64,000 bases of DNA, taken from Nostoc linckia NIES-25 (GTDB lineage: Bacteria > Cyanobacteriota > Cyanobacteriia > Cyanobacteriales > Nostocaceae). A model generated the notes under the pieces. The model saw only the letters and a program-made list of their open reading frames with translations, searched no databases and was not told the DNA's origin. Numbering within the stretch: the first letter of the stretch is position 1; each line of letters begins with the position of its first letter. Positions 53,737 through 62,789 of this stretch are shown in pieces. A program made the position numbers and the translations under genes. Where the stretch lies: positions 1,373,630 to 1,437,629 of the forward strand of contig NZ_AP018222.1 in NCBI RefSeq assembly GCF_002368035.1. The letters run 5' to 3'.

Positions 53737-55065
53737 TTAAATAACCTCAGAAATAGTGTAGCGGTATTTACCAGAGTTACTTACAGGAATACGTTCGACA
53801 AATTCAAAATTAACTACACAATCTTTACCCATCATCAGCTTGCACTTGCTGACAATATCTTCAAGTTCTTCAGTGAGATAATCAGAATTAGATTTAATAA
53901 TTTTGATGGTGATTTCTAGGTAGCTTTTTTGGATGATTTGAAATTTATGTACCCAATCTTTGAAGTAGAGAAGATGGGTAAAATATTCTCCATCTATTAA
54001 AGTTCCGCTTTGAGTTTTAAAAATATCGACATTTCTACCGGAAACTTGTTGAAGTATTTGTCCAGATTTATATTCAGGAGATAAAATGCCGCGATCGCCA
54101 ATTTTATAACGAATCAATGGCATAGCAAAATTTGTTAGAGAAGTAATCAAAATATTACCTTCAACTCCTGGCGGTACTGGATTATTATCGTCATCTACAA
54201 TCTCAATATAATTACCCCAAGGAGCTACCCATAATCCTTGCTCTCCTGGTCTTTCACAAGCGATATCGCTGACTTCTCTAGAACCATAACGATTAAATAC
54301 TTTACACTGAAATACACTCTCAATCTTCTGCCGCATCCAAGCATAAAGTGTCCCAGCAGAAGTTATGATTGCTTTTTGAGGAACAAGTGTAATTTTTTCA
54401 TCTTCAGCAAATTTTGCTAATTCATAAATGGCTTGAGCGTAGGCAACAATTAACTTTGGTGGTTTTTTATTCAGCAATTTCAGAAAATCCCTCATTTTTT
54501 CAGGAGTCATCTGAAAGGCATTCATATATGTGGTATTTCTCAATAAATTAAAAAAGGTTGCCTTCCATCCCATAGTGCCATCAAAAACATCTTTTTCTGA
54601 ACCCCACAAACGTATTTCTGATTCTCCTAATTCTCGCCCAACTAAATAAGAGAAAACTAAGCTAATTGCTGTAGATTTATCGTTATATTCAGCATCTTGA
54701 ATTAAAATAATTGGTTCTCCTGTCGAACCACCTGATGTATTGAAATACCACTGACGCTGTGCTAAGTCTGTAGATTTTAGTTTTTCAAAGTTGGCGCGAA
54801 TAATATCTTTTGTGAGGATTGGTAATTGATAAAGATATAGCTCTGGTTTTTCTTGAAGAATTGCTTTAATGGAGAGATTATTCAGGAAAGTTGCATAGTA
54901 CGGGACAGATTTATTGCAGTGAAGTAGAAGCTTAGTTAGCAAGCCTCTAGTCGTAGCAATGGAAATATTAAATGAACTTTCTTTGAGAAATTGATTATAG
55001 AGTTGAGGAAAATTGTATTTTCGCCAATAAGCATAATTGAAGTAAAGAGATTTTCGGATATTCAT
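53737..55065 (-). CDS. PaaK/CapK-like adenylate-forming protein
   Basis: The 442-residue protein belongs to the phenylacetate-CoA ligase superfamily as found in capsule loci (CapK). It shows FNTSGGSTGEPIILIQD (nucleotide loop), NRYGSREVSDIACE, NILITSLTNFAMPLIRYKIG and GRNVDIFKTQSGTLIDGEYF, the adenylation landmarks. In polysaccharide loci these enzymes may activate an acid for attachment to sugar; the reaction is not proven. It abuts the GT4 gene at 53,736. Confidence 0.88.
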   Translation of the reverse strand: MNIRKSLYFNYAYWRKYNFPQLYNQFLKESSFNISIATTRGLLTKLLLHCNKSVPYYATFLNNLSIKAILQEKPELYLYQLPILTKDIIRANFEKLKSTDLAQRQWYFNTSGGSTGEPIILIQDAEYNDKSTAISLVFSYLVGRELGESEIRLWGSEKDVFDGTMGWKATFFNLLRNTTYMNAFQMTPEKMRDFLKLLNKKPPKLIVAYAQAIYELAKFAEDEKITLVPQKAIITSAGTLYAWMRQKIESVFQCKVFNRYGSREVSDIACERPGEQGLWVAPWGNYIEIVDDDNNPVPPGVEGNILITSLTNFAMPLIRYKIGDRGILSPEYKSGQILQQVSGRNVDIFKTQSGTLIDGEYFTHLLYFKDWVHKFQIIQKSYLEITIKIIKSNSDYLTEELEDIVSKCKLMMGKDCVVNFEFVERIPVSNSGKYRYTISEVI

Positions 55066-55090
55066 TGTTAAATATTTGGTTATGAAAAAA

Positions 55091-55124
55091 CGTAGACGCG
55101 GAGCGGCTTGCCGCAGGCTACCGC
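55091..55124. repeat. 34-bp GTAGACGC-type repeat
   Basis: CGTAGACGCGGAGCGGCTTG continuing CCGCAGGCTACCGC is the reverse complement, with one difference, of 58,708-58,741. Related copies lie inside the lipase-like gene (7,156) and inside the MITE at 62.5 kb. Confidence 0.85.
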
Positions 55125-55170
55125 CATGAGCGCCAAGAAATAAATATATTTTCTCGTCCTATTGAATCAT

Positions 55171-56343
55171 TTAAATTTTGCTGCTTTTGATTCTGAATTC
55201 TGTTAGCGCAGCGGGGCGTAGCCCGTTCTGACTCCTGAATTCTTCAAGAACTTGAACTAACACTTCCTCCCACATTCCCATGATTTTTTTGACGCTAAAT
55301 CGTTCGGTTACTTCTATTGCGCGAGCAGCTAAAGAATTGCGTTCTTGTTCGTTAGATATTAGCCTTTCTATTGCTGAGGCTAATGTTGAAATATCTTCAT
55401 TGGGAACCAAAATACCATCTATTCCATCACGAATAATTTCTCGCGGGCCACTAGGACAATCTGTGGATATAACTGGCAAACCCCATGCCATTGCTTCACA
55501 AATAGCATTTGGAAAACCTTCAAATCGGGAAGACATAATAAAAATATCTGCTTGCTGTAAAAAAGCATAAATATCATTTACCATGCCTGGAAAATAAACG
55601 CGATCGCTTAATCCAAGTTCGTTACGTAAACATTCTAATTCTGGACGTAGTTTTCCATCTCCTAATATCGTCAACGTCCATTCTGGGTAATTATCTTTTA
55701 GTTTGGCAAAAGCTTCTAGCAATAAATCAAAGCCTTTTTCTGGAACAAAACGTCCCATTGCAATGAGCGATCGCTTTGTGAAAAAATTATCTTCTGAATG
55801 CTTTTTTATTGCTGGCAATACAACCATATTAGGAATGATACAACTCTTATTTTGCAGTTTTACTGGAAAATAATCTCTTGCTCGCTGAGTTTGAAAAACA
55901 ATTTTATCTGCAAATGAATAAGTCCATTTTCTTAGGTGTTGCCAATTCCAACCTAAATAGCTTTTTTCAGGATTGCTACGTTCAGAAACTATTACTGGTA
56001 TGTTTAACCATCGCGTTGCTAATAGAGTAGTAATATTAATTCTAGACATGAAACTAATTACAACATCTGGGTCGCTATTAATAATTGCATTTCGTAGAAT
56101 TCGGATACGTTTTAAATTATTCCAAATGCCAATCATTGTATTGGGAGATTTTTCAGCTATAGCCAAGGGAATGTAAGTTATATCAGAGTTTAAAGAAAAG
56201 TCCGGTATTTTATTCTCATCAAATGTTAGTAGAGTAATTTTCCATCCTTTAGCTGACCAGTAATTTGCCATGAGTGACATAATACGTTCAGCACCCCCAT
56301 AGGTAAGGGAATTAATGATTAATGTTATTTTCATAGCGTGCAA
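55171..56343 (-). CDS. GT4-family glycosyltransferase with repeat-derived C-terminus
   Basis: The 390-residue protein has MKITLIINSLTYGGAERIM, SERSNPEKSYLGWNWQHLRK, MGRFVPEKGFDLLLEAF and E-x7-E (FEGFPNAICEAM). The enzyme core is complete up to VLEEF. The last 20 residues (RSQNGLRPAALTEFRIKSSK) are read from GAATTC/GTTAGCGCAGCGGGGCGT-type repeat DNA, so the stop codon was supplied by repeats. The first ATG is four residues before MKIT; either may be used. Confidence 0.92.
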   Translation of the reverse strand: MHAMKITLIINSLTYGGAERIMSLMANYWSAKGWKITLLTFDENKIPDFSLNSDITYIPLAIAEKSPNTMIGIWNNLKRIRILRNAIINSDPDVVISFMSRINITTLLATRWLNIPVIVSERSNPEKSYLGWNWQHLRKWTYSFADKIVFQTQRARDYFPVKLQNKSCIIPNMVVLPAIKKHSEDNFFTKRSLIAMGRFVPEKGFDLLLEAFAKLKDNYPEWTLTILGDGKLRPELECLRNELGLSDRVYFPGMVNDIYAFLQQADIFIMSSRFEGFPNAICEAMAWGLPVISTDCPSGPREIIRDGIDGILVPNEDISTLASAIERLISNEQERNSLAARAIEVTERFSVKKIMGMWEEVLVQVLEEFRSQNGLRPAALTEFRIKSSKI

Positions 56344-56387
56344 ATATTTAAAATCACGCAGAGACGTAATTAAAAGAGATTTGAAAA

Positions 56388-57749
56388 TTAGATTGTTAGG
56401 GTAAGAGAGTTTTGTTTGAGTTTTTTATGAGCGAAATATGATAAAAATAAGAATGCTAAGGCAGAAACAAAGGCTGTTGATAGAGCAATACCCGCAACGC
56501 CAAAATAGTGGAGAAATAAATAGTTTAAAACAATATTGTTGATGAGATTGTAGGCAGAAGCCCACATTAATATATAATTGGCTTGCATTGCAGAAATTAA
56601 GCGTACAACCAAGATTCCTGCTACGTGAAAAGGAATTTGTAGAGCAAAACAATTTTGAATCTGAGCTACTAAACGGGTATCATCAGCGGTAAATGAACCT
56701 CTTTGAAAGAGTATTCTGACTATAGATTCAGAAAAGATAAATAAAAATGCTGATAGTAGAATAGTTGTGACAAAGATGATTTGTATATATTGCTTAAGTG
56801 TGCGACGCGTTCCTGTCCAATTGTTAGCAGCTATCATTTTAGAAAAATAAGGAATTACAGCAGTGCTCAATGCTGTAGTAGCTAGAGACATAGGAAATGC
56901 TATTACTTTGTTACCGTAGTTAAGTGCTGCTACACTACCAGGTAACAACATTGCTGCCATAGATTGATCTACTAAATTTGTACTACACATTAAAAGTCCC
57001 CCTGCAATCATAGGGAAATACTGGCGAACAACTTGGCGCAGATTATGATCAAATCCATACCATTTGGGAAGCCATGAAATGCCTTGTCGGTGCAGTGCTA
57101 TTCCTAACAGAATGATTTCTAGTGCTGCACCGCAGACTAAGCCAGCAGCTAAAGCGAAAATACCCCAAGATTTAAGCGTTAAAAGTAATAGGACGGTAAT
57201 AGTTGGAGTAATAATTGGTGAGAATGCTGCTAAAGCAAAACGTTCTCCTGCATTCAACACAGCACCCCAGATCACAATTATTCCACTTAAGAGAATAAAA
57301 GGTGCGATCGCGCAAAGTAAATGAAAAGTTAGCTCTAATTTTTCAGAACTAAATCCAGCCGCAATTCGTGGTAGATAAAAAGGTGCTAAAACTACCATCA
57401 ATATTGTTGTAATTGTTAACAGTCCCAAGCCGCTAGTTGTGGCTCCACATAAAAGCCTTTGAGCAGCTTTTGTACCTTCCTGCTCTCGTACCTGCATATA
57501 AGTAGGGATGAGAGCAGTATTAAAAGAACCAGCGATGACATTAATAATAAAAGAAGGAATCAGCAAAGCAATAAAAAAAGCATCGATGTCATCGCCAGTG
57601 CCAAATCTCTGAGCAACAACTAATTCTTTACCAACAGCCGCCACTTTAACTAACGCTGTCAATAAACCAACTATCATCGCCGCACCAAAAATTTGGCGAT
57701 TGATAGAGCCACTTGTCAGCTTCTTCCAGCGATTAACTAAGCTTTGCAT
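56388..57749 (-). CDS. Wzx/MurJ (MviN-like) lipid-linked sugar flippase
   Basis: The 453-residue MOP-superfamily flippase has about 14 helices. MurJ-type segments are visible: FGAAMIVGLLTALVKVAAVGKELVVAQRFGTGDDIDAFFIA, AGSFNTALIPTY, VDQSMAAMLLPGSVAALNYG and FQRGSFTADDTRLVA. In this setting it most likely moves lipid-linked exopolysaccharide repeat units across the membrane rather than lipid II, since a housekeeping MurJ is expected elsewhere. The C-terminus (KLKQNSLTLTI) is shorter than in lipid II MurJ. Confidence 0.88.
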   Translation of the reverse strand: MQSLVNRWKKLTSGSINRQIFGAAMIVGLLTALVKVAAVGKELVVAQRFGTGDDIDAFFIALLIPSFIINVIAGSFNTALIPTYMQVREQEGTKAAQRLLCGATTSGLGLLTITTILMVVLAPFYLPRIAAGFSSEKLELTFHLLCAIAPFILLSGIIVIWGAVLNAGERFALAAFSPIITPTITVLLLLTLKSWGIFALAAGLVCGAALEIILLGIALHRQGISWLPKWYGFDHNLRQVVRQYFPMIAGGLLMCSTNLVDQSMAAMLLPGSVAALNYGNKVIAFPMSLATTALSTAVIPYFSKMIAANNWTGTRRTLKQYIQIIFVTTILLSAFLFIFSESIVRILFQRGSFTADDTRLVAQIQNCFALQIPFHVAGILVVRLISAMQANYILMWASAYNLINNIVLNYLFLHYFGVAGIALSTAFVSALAFLFLSYFAHKKLKQNSLTLTI

Positions 57750-57849
57750 TTCTCACTCTCTCTGCGCTTCTGGTATTGAAAATTCTGGTTCGCTGGAAGC
57801 TGGGGCTTCGACTTTCGAGTGCGTCGGTGTGTGAGAGAAAAAGTAAGGT

Positions 57850-58620
57850 TTACGCAGTAAAGATAATTGAGATAACCTCATATATATTCAGCAAATGTAA
57901 ATATAATTTCCCCTTCAAAGTAATTCCATAAACACAGTTAAAATTCTTGACAACTTCTCCACCAAACTTTTCTTTGAATTGATTAATACCTAATTTTTCC
58001 CGATCTGTATTTCCGGTATACCAACCACCAAAATCATAAGTTGAAATCCCTAAATTCTTAAATCTCACAATGTCTTGCCAGTGATGGTAACGATTTGCTC
58101 GTCCCAAAATCGATTGGTACGAAGTATCATCATTCTTTTTCAAAGATGCAGAATGTAAAAGACGAACTCTATTTTTAGTCCGATAATAAATATGCCAAAC
58201 TAAAGATTCATCATTTAACTTAACTCGTGAGACATCAATTACACCAGCATCAGCACGATTTTTTAGTTGAACTCTGTTAATTTTAGTCAAACCTTTTTGC
58301 AAAGCAAATGAATCATAAAAATCCGAAAATTCATCGAGAGTGTTAGAATCAATTTTCTCCCAATATTCATAAATAATATGGTCTTTTTGCTCTGCTCGTC
58401 TAATTTTGTATCTATCATTACTGCTGATACATTCCCAAAGTTCATCATAGCTTGTAGTTAAATCAATCAATCTTGTATAAAATTCATCAGACTGACCGCC
58501 TTTAATGGGGTGTAACAATTGCCTATAATGCACTACATCGACATTGCCCAATTTTTCTGAATTTTCATCAAACCAGACTTCTCCCACTGAAAAGATAAAC
58601 TTCTTTGTAACAATTAACAT
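57850..58620 (-). CDS. FemAB-like/GNAT protein in locus II
   Basis: The 256-residue protein shows SSNDRYKIRRAEQKDHIIYE, FYDSFALQKGLTKINRVQLK, WHIYYRTKNRVRLLHSAS and DFGGWYTGN, a pattern typical of FemAB-like GNAT proteins in polysaccharide loci. It probably adds an acyl or aminoacyl group to the polysaccharide precursor (inference). It is the fourth such protein in the window, beside three in locus I, and differs clearly from them. It lies between the flippase and the GINT1-like gene. Confidence 0.78.
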   Translation of the reverse strand: MLIVTKKFIFSVGEVWFDENSEKLGNVDVVHYRQLLHPIKGGQSDEFYTRLIDLTTSYDELWECISSNDRYKIRRAEQKDHIIYEYWEKIDSNTLDEFSDFYDSFALQKGLTKINRVQLKNRADAGVIDVSRVKLNDESLVWHIYYRTKNRVRLLHSASLKKNDDTSYQSILGRANRYHHWQDIVRFKNLGISTYDFGGWYTGNTDREKLGINQFKEKFGGEVVKNFNCVYGITLKGKLYLHLLNIYEVISIIFTA

Positions 58621-58707
58621 CTCTTCGATTCCTCGCTATTTTATTCAACTAAACCTATGTAAATTTGATTGCTCCCATCTTCTTCTCTCCGCGTCCTCTG
58701 CGTCTCT

Positions 58708-58741
58708 GCGGTAGCCTGCGGCAAGCCGCTGCGCGTCTACG
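58708..58741. repeat. 34-bp GTAGACGC-type repeat, inverted copy
   Basis: GCGGTAGCCTGCGGCAAGCC followed by GCTGCGCGTCTACG; the reverse complement matches 55,091-55,124 except at one base. It lies in the gap between the FemAB-like and GINT1-like genes, beside CTCTGCGTCTCTGCG repeats. Confidence 0.85.
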
Positions 58742-58785
58742 TAAAAAATTTCACAAATCAAAATCAAATTACTCTTACCAAACTT

Positions 58786-59808
58786 TCACTTATTGAATCT
58801 TGGTTCAAAAACTAATCGATAACGCTTTCCATCCACACATGCAACCAATTTATTTTTATCAATTTGGTGAGCGTCAATATGGTGCATACCTATTTGATTC
58901 CAACCCATTCCACTGGCTTTAATAACTGGATTATTTTTAACTTCCTTCTCTTGATAACTCATTGTTGTCAATTCAGTTATTTCAAACCCTCGAACTTGAT
59001 GACCATATATTCGCTCACAATCCTGGGTATATCTGACAATCTTGTCATCGAATACTATAACTCTACCTGCTGGTCTTGCTATACTTTTATTTCCCTTAAT
59101 TACAGGACTTTTCGGATGTTCAACCCAACCATCCATTAAATCTTCAGAATAATAAAGACGTAATGTATTTCTTGATTCTGATGTTGCAGTTAATAACCAC
59201 CAAAGATTATTGTGTTGAAAAATACTACTATCTGCAAAATCACTTTGGGTTAATAAACTTTTGACGTAAGACCATTGTGTTGGAAAATTGATTGCTTTGT
59301 ATAAACGAATAGAACTAGCTTCAGAAGTTTCTGGAATCAGATAATAGTCGTTTTGAAATTTGAATACATACGGATAAGATAAATGAAACGGTTCATCAAG
59401 TACAATTTGTTGGTAATTCCATTTATATGCATCAGTGCTAGTTGCTAGTCCTATTACTCCTTTATTTTGTAGACCATTCAACACTTCAAAGAACATATAC
59501 CAAATGCCGTCCTCACGAACCATAAATGGGTCAGCAACAAAGTGTGCCGGGACATCTGTTATATCCTTGGCAGTTAATACCGGATTAATAATTGTGTCTG
59601 GAGAAACCAAATCAAAAGGAGATTCACCTATATAAATTCCAATTGACCACTCACTTCTTCTGGTGACAAAAATCTTGGCGATGTTTTTAATCCCAGCTAA
59701 ATATCTATTATTAACCCTAGAAATATCAAATACCTGCAAAACACTGTTGACATTAGAACTTTTATACATATTTATTCTTGGAAGTAAGGTAGATGCTAAA
59801 TTACTCAA
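58786..59808 (-). CDS. GINT1-like N-terminal five-bladed beta-propeller protein
   Basis: The 340-residue protein matches the propeller domain found at the N-terminus of plant glucosamine inositolphosphorylceramide transferase and in bacterial polysaccharide loci. Landmarks: WSIGIYIGESPFDL, FVADPFMVREDGIWYMFFEV, LSYPYVFKFQNDYYLIPETS, FADSSIFQHNNLWWLLTATS and KSPVIKGNKSIARPAGRVI, one per blade. It resembles GH43/GH32 folds and probably binds or hydrolyses sugar. Met1 or Met14 may be the start. It sits directly after the FlaA1-like gene (14-bp gap), suggesting a joint role in polysaccharide synthesis. Confidence 0.78.
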   Translation of the reverse strand: MSNLASTLLPRINMYKSSNVNSVLQVFDISRVNNRYLAGIKNIAKIFVTRRSEWSIGIYIGESPFDLVSPDTIINPVLTAKDITDVPAHFVADPFMVREDGIWYMFFEVLNGLQNKGVIGLATSTDAYKWNYQQIVLDEPFHLSYPYVFKFQNDYYLIPETSEASSIRLYKAINFPTQWSYVKSLLTQSDFADSSIFQHNNLWWLLTATSESRNTLRLYYSEDLMDGWVEHPKSPVIKGNKSIARPAGRVIVFDDKIVRYTQDCERIYGHQVRGFEITELTTMSYQEKEVKNNPVIKASGMGWNQIGMHHIDAHQIDKNKLVACVDGKRYRLVFEPRFNK

Positions 59809-59822
59809 ACTGATGGTGTTTT

Positions 59823-61871
59823 TTAAGATTTCACCTGTGCCAGCATATTCATGTTTGGCTTAACTCTGAGTGAAGTATTGCTGGAAATACTTGATGCCAC
59901 ATAATTATTTAAATGTTTGGGTTTATATCCTGGTACTAATTGTTCTAGTAAAAACAGAATAAAACTGATATCATTTTTTACTGCTGCTTGACACAAAGTC
60001 GCCACAGTAATATCCAAGTTTTCTGGAATAATCTTACTAGCATTTTTTACTACTAATAGTTTTTGGTGTTCGGTTGGTTCATATTCTTCGCCAGGAATAA
60101 ATAATTCTTCAAACAGTTTTTCTCCTGGACGCAAACCAGTAAATACAATATCAATATCTTGGTTAACTTCGTATCCAGAAAGGCGAATCAATTCCTTTGC
60201 TAAGTCAACAATTTTTACAGGTTTACCCATATTCAGCATCAAAACTTCACCGCCACGACCAAGTACCGCAGCTTGCAAAACTAGTTGAACTGCTTCAGGA
60301 ATAGTCATGAAATAACGACAAATATCTGGATGAGTAACGGTTACTGGGCCGCCTGCTGCAATTTGTTTTTTAAAAGTAGGAACTACACTACCTCGACTGC
60401 CTAAAACATTGCCAAAACGCACTGTGACATAAGGCTTGCCACTTTCTCTTGCAGCTTGCAGCACCAACATTTCAGCAACTCTTTTACTAGCACCCATTAC
60501 ATTAGTAGGGTTAACTGCTTTATCTGTAGAAATCATCACGAAATGTTTTACATCATATTGCAAAGCTAGTTCTAATAAATTTTTTGTTCCCATTACATTG
60601 TTTGTGATTGCTTCTACTGGATTTAATTCCATTAGTGGGACATGTTTATGAGCCGCAGCGTGAAAAATTACATCTGGTTGGAAAGTTTCAAATCCATGTT
60701 CTAATCGAGATTTGAAGCGAATATCAGCAATAAAACTAGAAATTTGAGTAGGATTAATTGATGATTTGCCTTCCTTTTCAAGGAGTTGAACGAGTTGTTC
60801 TAATTCTTGTTGTATATTGAACACAGAGTTTTCTCCATGTCCCATCAGTATCATTTTGGCAGGATTACATTTAAAAATTTGACGGCAAAGTTCGCTACCA
60901 ATCGATCCACCCGAACCTGTAATCAATACTGTTTTACCTTGAAGAAATTGGGAAACTTTTTCAAAATCTATTTGTACGGGTTCTCGTCTGAGCAAATCTT
61001 CAATTCTGATATCCCTGATGCTGTCAACTCGGACCCGACCATTGAGGATTTCATGTATACCTGGTAAAGTGCTAGTTTGAGTGCCAGTTGCTTTGCAAAT
61101 ATCTACAATTTCTCGAATAACTGCACCTGCAACTGTTGGCATAGCAATGATAACTTTATGGATTTGCAGAGATTTTAAAACATCAGGAATTTGATAGCGA
61201 TCGCCAACTACACGAATCCCACGTATATATGCTCCAAATTTGCGAGGATCGTCATCAATAAAAGCAACAGGATAAAACCCTAATTGCGGATTTCTTTGCA
61301 TTTCTTGTACTAGAGAAATGCCAGCATTTCCAGCGCCAACTATTAACACGCGTTCTTGGGGATTAAATACTGGACGTTGCTGGCTAATTCTTTCTACAAT
61401 CCGAATACTAAAACGCAATCCTCCAATAAAAATACACGATAGTAAACCATCGATTAAAGGTAGCGATCGCGGCAGTATATCCAATCTTAAATATGCTAAA
61501 AATCCCATAAAATCAAACAATACAGCTTGGATTAATACCGCAATACTCATAAGTATAGTGATATATAAAAGCTCTTCAATACTGGCATAGCGCCAGTAAA
61601 CTCTATAAAAACCAAAATTCCACAATACAGTCAGTTTGACTGCTAAAAAAAGTATTGTGACGATTCCTAGCTGTGATTTATATTCTTCAATGATAAAATT
61701 CCCATCTAAACATAGATTTAAAGCCAATAAAGCCGTTATTAAAAAAACAATGATATCAAAAACAAACAAATGCCTGTTTCTGATATTCAGCAAAGTATTT
61801 AATATTTTGCTAATTAATTTTTGAGGTAGCCAATTAGAAACGAGTAACAATGATAAATTCATGCCTGTCAA
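59823..61871 (-). CDS. FlaA1/CapD-type nucleotide-sugar epimerase/dehydratase, first gene of locus II
   Basis: The 682-residue membrane-bound enzyme has four to five N-terminal helices (35-160), a CoA-binding-like first Rossmann domain (VLIVGAGNAGISL, GAGNAG at 179-184) and the SDR catalytic domain (TGSGGSIGSE, 318-327; STDKAVNPTNVMGASKR). The canonical SDR Tyr is replaced by Met (MxxxK at 459-463), as is normal in this PglF/FlaA1/WbpM class of UDP-GlcNAc 4,6-dehydratases. It makes the keto sugar that the DegT aminotransferase in locus I could aminate. Met1 or Met4 may be the start. Confidence 0.93.
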   Translation of the reverse strand: MTGMNLSLLLVSNWLPQKLISKILNTLLNIRNRHLFVFDIIVFLITALLALNLCLDGNFIIEEYKSQLGIVTILFLAVKLTVLWNFGFYRVYWRYASIEELLYITILMSIAVLIQAVLFDFMGFLAYLRLDILPRSLPLIDGLLSCIFIGGLRFSIRIVERISQQRPVFNPQERVLIVGAGNAGISLVQEMQRNPQLGFYPVAFIDDDPRKFGAYIRGIRVVGDRYQIPDVLKSLQIHKVIIAMPTVAGAVIREIVDICKATGTQTSTLPGIHEILNGRVRVDSIRDIRIEDLLRREPVQIDFEKVSQFLQGKTVLITGSGGSIGSELCRQIFKCNPAKMILMGHGENSVFNIQQELEQLVQLLEKEGKSSINPTQISSFIADIRFKSRLEHGFETFQPDVIFHAAAHKHVPLMELNPVEAITNNVMGTKNLLELALQYDVKHFVMISTDKAVNPTNVMGASKRVAEMLVLQAARESGKPYVTVRFGNVLGSRGSVVPTFKKQIAAGGPVTVTHPDICRYFMTIPEAVQLVLQAAVLGRGGEVLMLNMGKPVKIVDLAKELIRLSGYEVNQDIDIVFTGLRPGEKLFEELFIPGEEYEPTEHQKLLVVKNASKIIPENLDITVATLCQAAVKNDISFILFLLEQLVPGYKPKHLNNYVASSISSNTSLRVKPNMNMLAQVKS

Positions 61872-62223
61872 AACCTCTAGAATAATTTAACTAATCATCG
61901 GTTCGATTAGACAATCAAATATAGCCGTTTATCCTCAAAAAAGGATTTATACAGTGTAGAATTACCCTATAAATGTAAATCTCAGTAATTTGACGATGTA
62001 AGCAATTTGCCTAACTTATCTGAATTTATTAATATTTAATAAATTCAACATCTCAAATTACAAATTGGGTGTATATGTTTTTGAGCATTATCATTTATAC
62101 CGAAGAAATATTTTTGCTCGAAATAAATACGCTAATTTCTTTGAATGAAACATTGAAATTTAAGTAATAGCCATATGAGAGGACTATTAAAACTTATTTT
62201 TCATGTTTTATCTTTCTAACAAA

Positions 62224-62291
62224 TTTGTAGCAGTTTCTTATGTGTTGCGTCATGCCAAATTGGCGTCGATCGCGCACATAAAAAGACATAA
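62224..62291 (-). promoter_or_regulatory. three-box element upstream of exopolysaccharide locus II
   Basis: TTTGTAGCA (62,224-62,232), 20 nt, TGCCAAATTGGCG (62,253-62,265; the core GCCAAATTGGC is nearly symmetric), 12 nt, ATAAAAAGACATAA (62,278-62,291). Spacing and box sequences equal those at 34,277-34,344 before locus I; spacers differ. It lies 382 bp upstream of the FlaA1-like start. Confidence 0.55.
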
Positions 62292-62462
62292 TAGTGGATG
62301 ATAGTGTATACTAGTAATTCTTGTTACTAAACAAGATAAAATTTCAAAGTCAAAAGAAAGCTAAAAGCTAACTTAAGCCTCAATAAATAAAATTGAGAGC
62401 TACACAAATAAAACCCACACTTCGACAAGCTCAGTGACCGCCTGCGTGGGTTAAAACTTTTC

Positions 62463-62606
62463 CAGGACTTAGGCAAAAGATAACGAAAGTAGCGGTAATA
62501 CCCTGCGGGTTCGCTCTTAGCGTTCTCGCAGAGTAGCCGCTGTGCGTCTACATGAATTACCGCTACGCAAAAATAAGGTTTTCAATCACATATTGCGTAA
62601 GTCCTG
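62463..62606. mobile_element. MITE copy with nested 50-bp repeat at its hairpin apex
   Basis: Ends CAGGACTTAGGCA and TGCGTAAGTCCTG match the 34,432 element in reverse orientation. The inner hairpin GTAGCGGTAAT/AATTACCGCTAC is interrupted at its apex by about 50 bp (62,500-62,552) that start ACCCTGCGGGTTCGC and end GCCGCTGTGCGTCTACATG, the GTAGACGC-type repeat family. The parent copy without insertion is 50 bp shorter. Confidence 0.8.
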
Positions 62607-62641
62607 TTTTCCTTAGTCCAAAACGAAATTGATTAAATCAC

Positions 62642-62674
62642 AGTAGGGTAGCACAGCTACCTGCCTACCCTACT
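62642..62674. terminator. hairpin downstream of ilvH
   Basis: AGTAGGGTAG and CTACCCTACT (10 bp, perfect) flank a 13-nt loop, about 115 nt past the ilvH stop on the minus strand. There is no T-run on either side, so its terminating power is uncertain. Confidence 0.45.
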
Positions 62675-62789
62675 ACCTATTGATGGATTTTGAATTCTGA
62701 ATTTTGTTAGCGCAGTGGGGCGTACCACTTCGTGGAAGCAAGCTACGCGATAGCGTCTCCTAGAGAAGCCCATTCTGACTTCTTAACTC

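Larger units (their letters stand above)
61872..62789. promoter_or_regulatory. 918-bp non-coding region upstream of locus II
   Basis: It holds the three-box element (62,224-62,291), a hairpin AACCCACAC/GCGTGGGTT (62,412-62,452, one mismatch) enclosing TTCGACAAGCTCA, the MITE with nested repeat (62,463-62,606), and a hairpin (62,642-62,674). GAATTC and GTTAGCGCAGTGGGGCGT repeats fill 62,685-62,780. No gene is seen. Confidence 0.65.
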
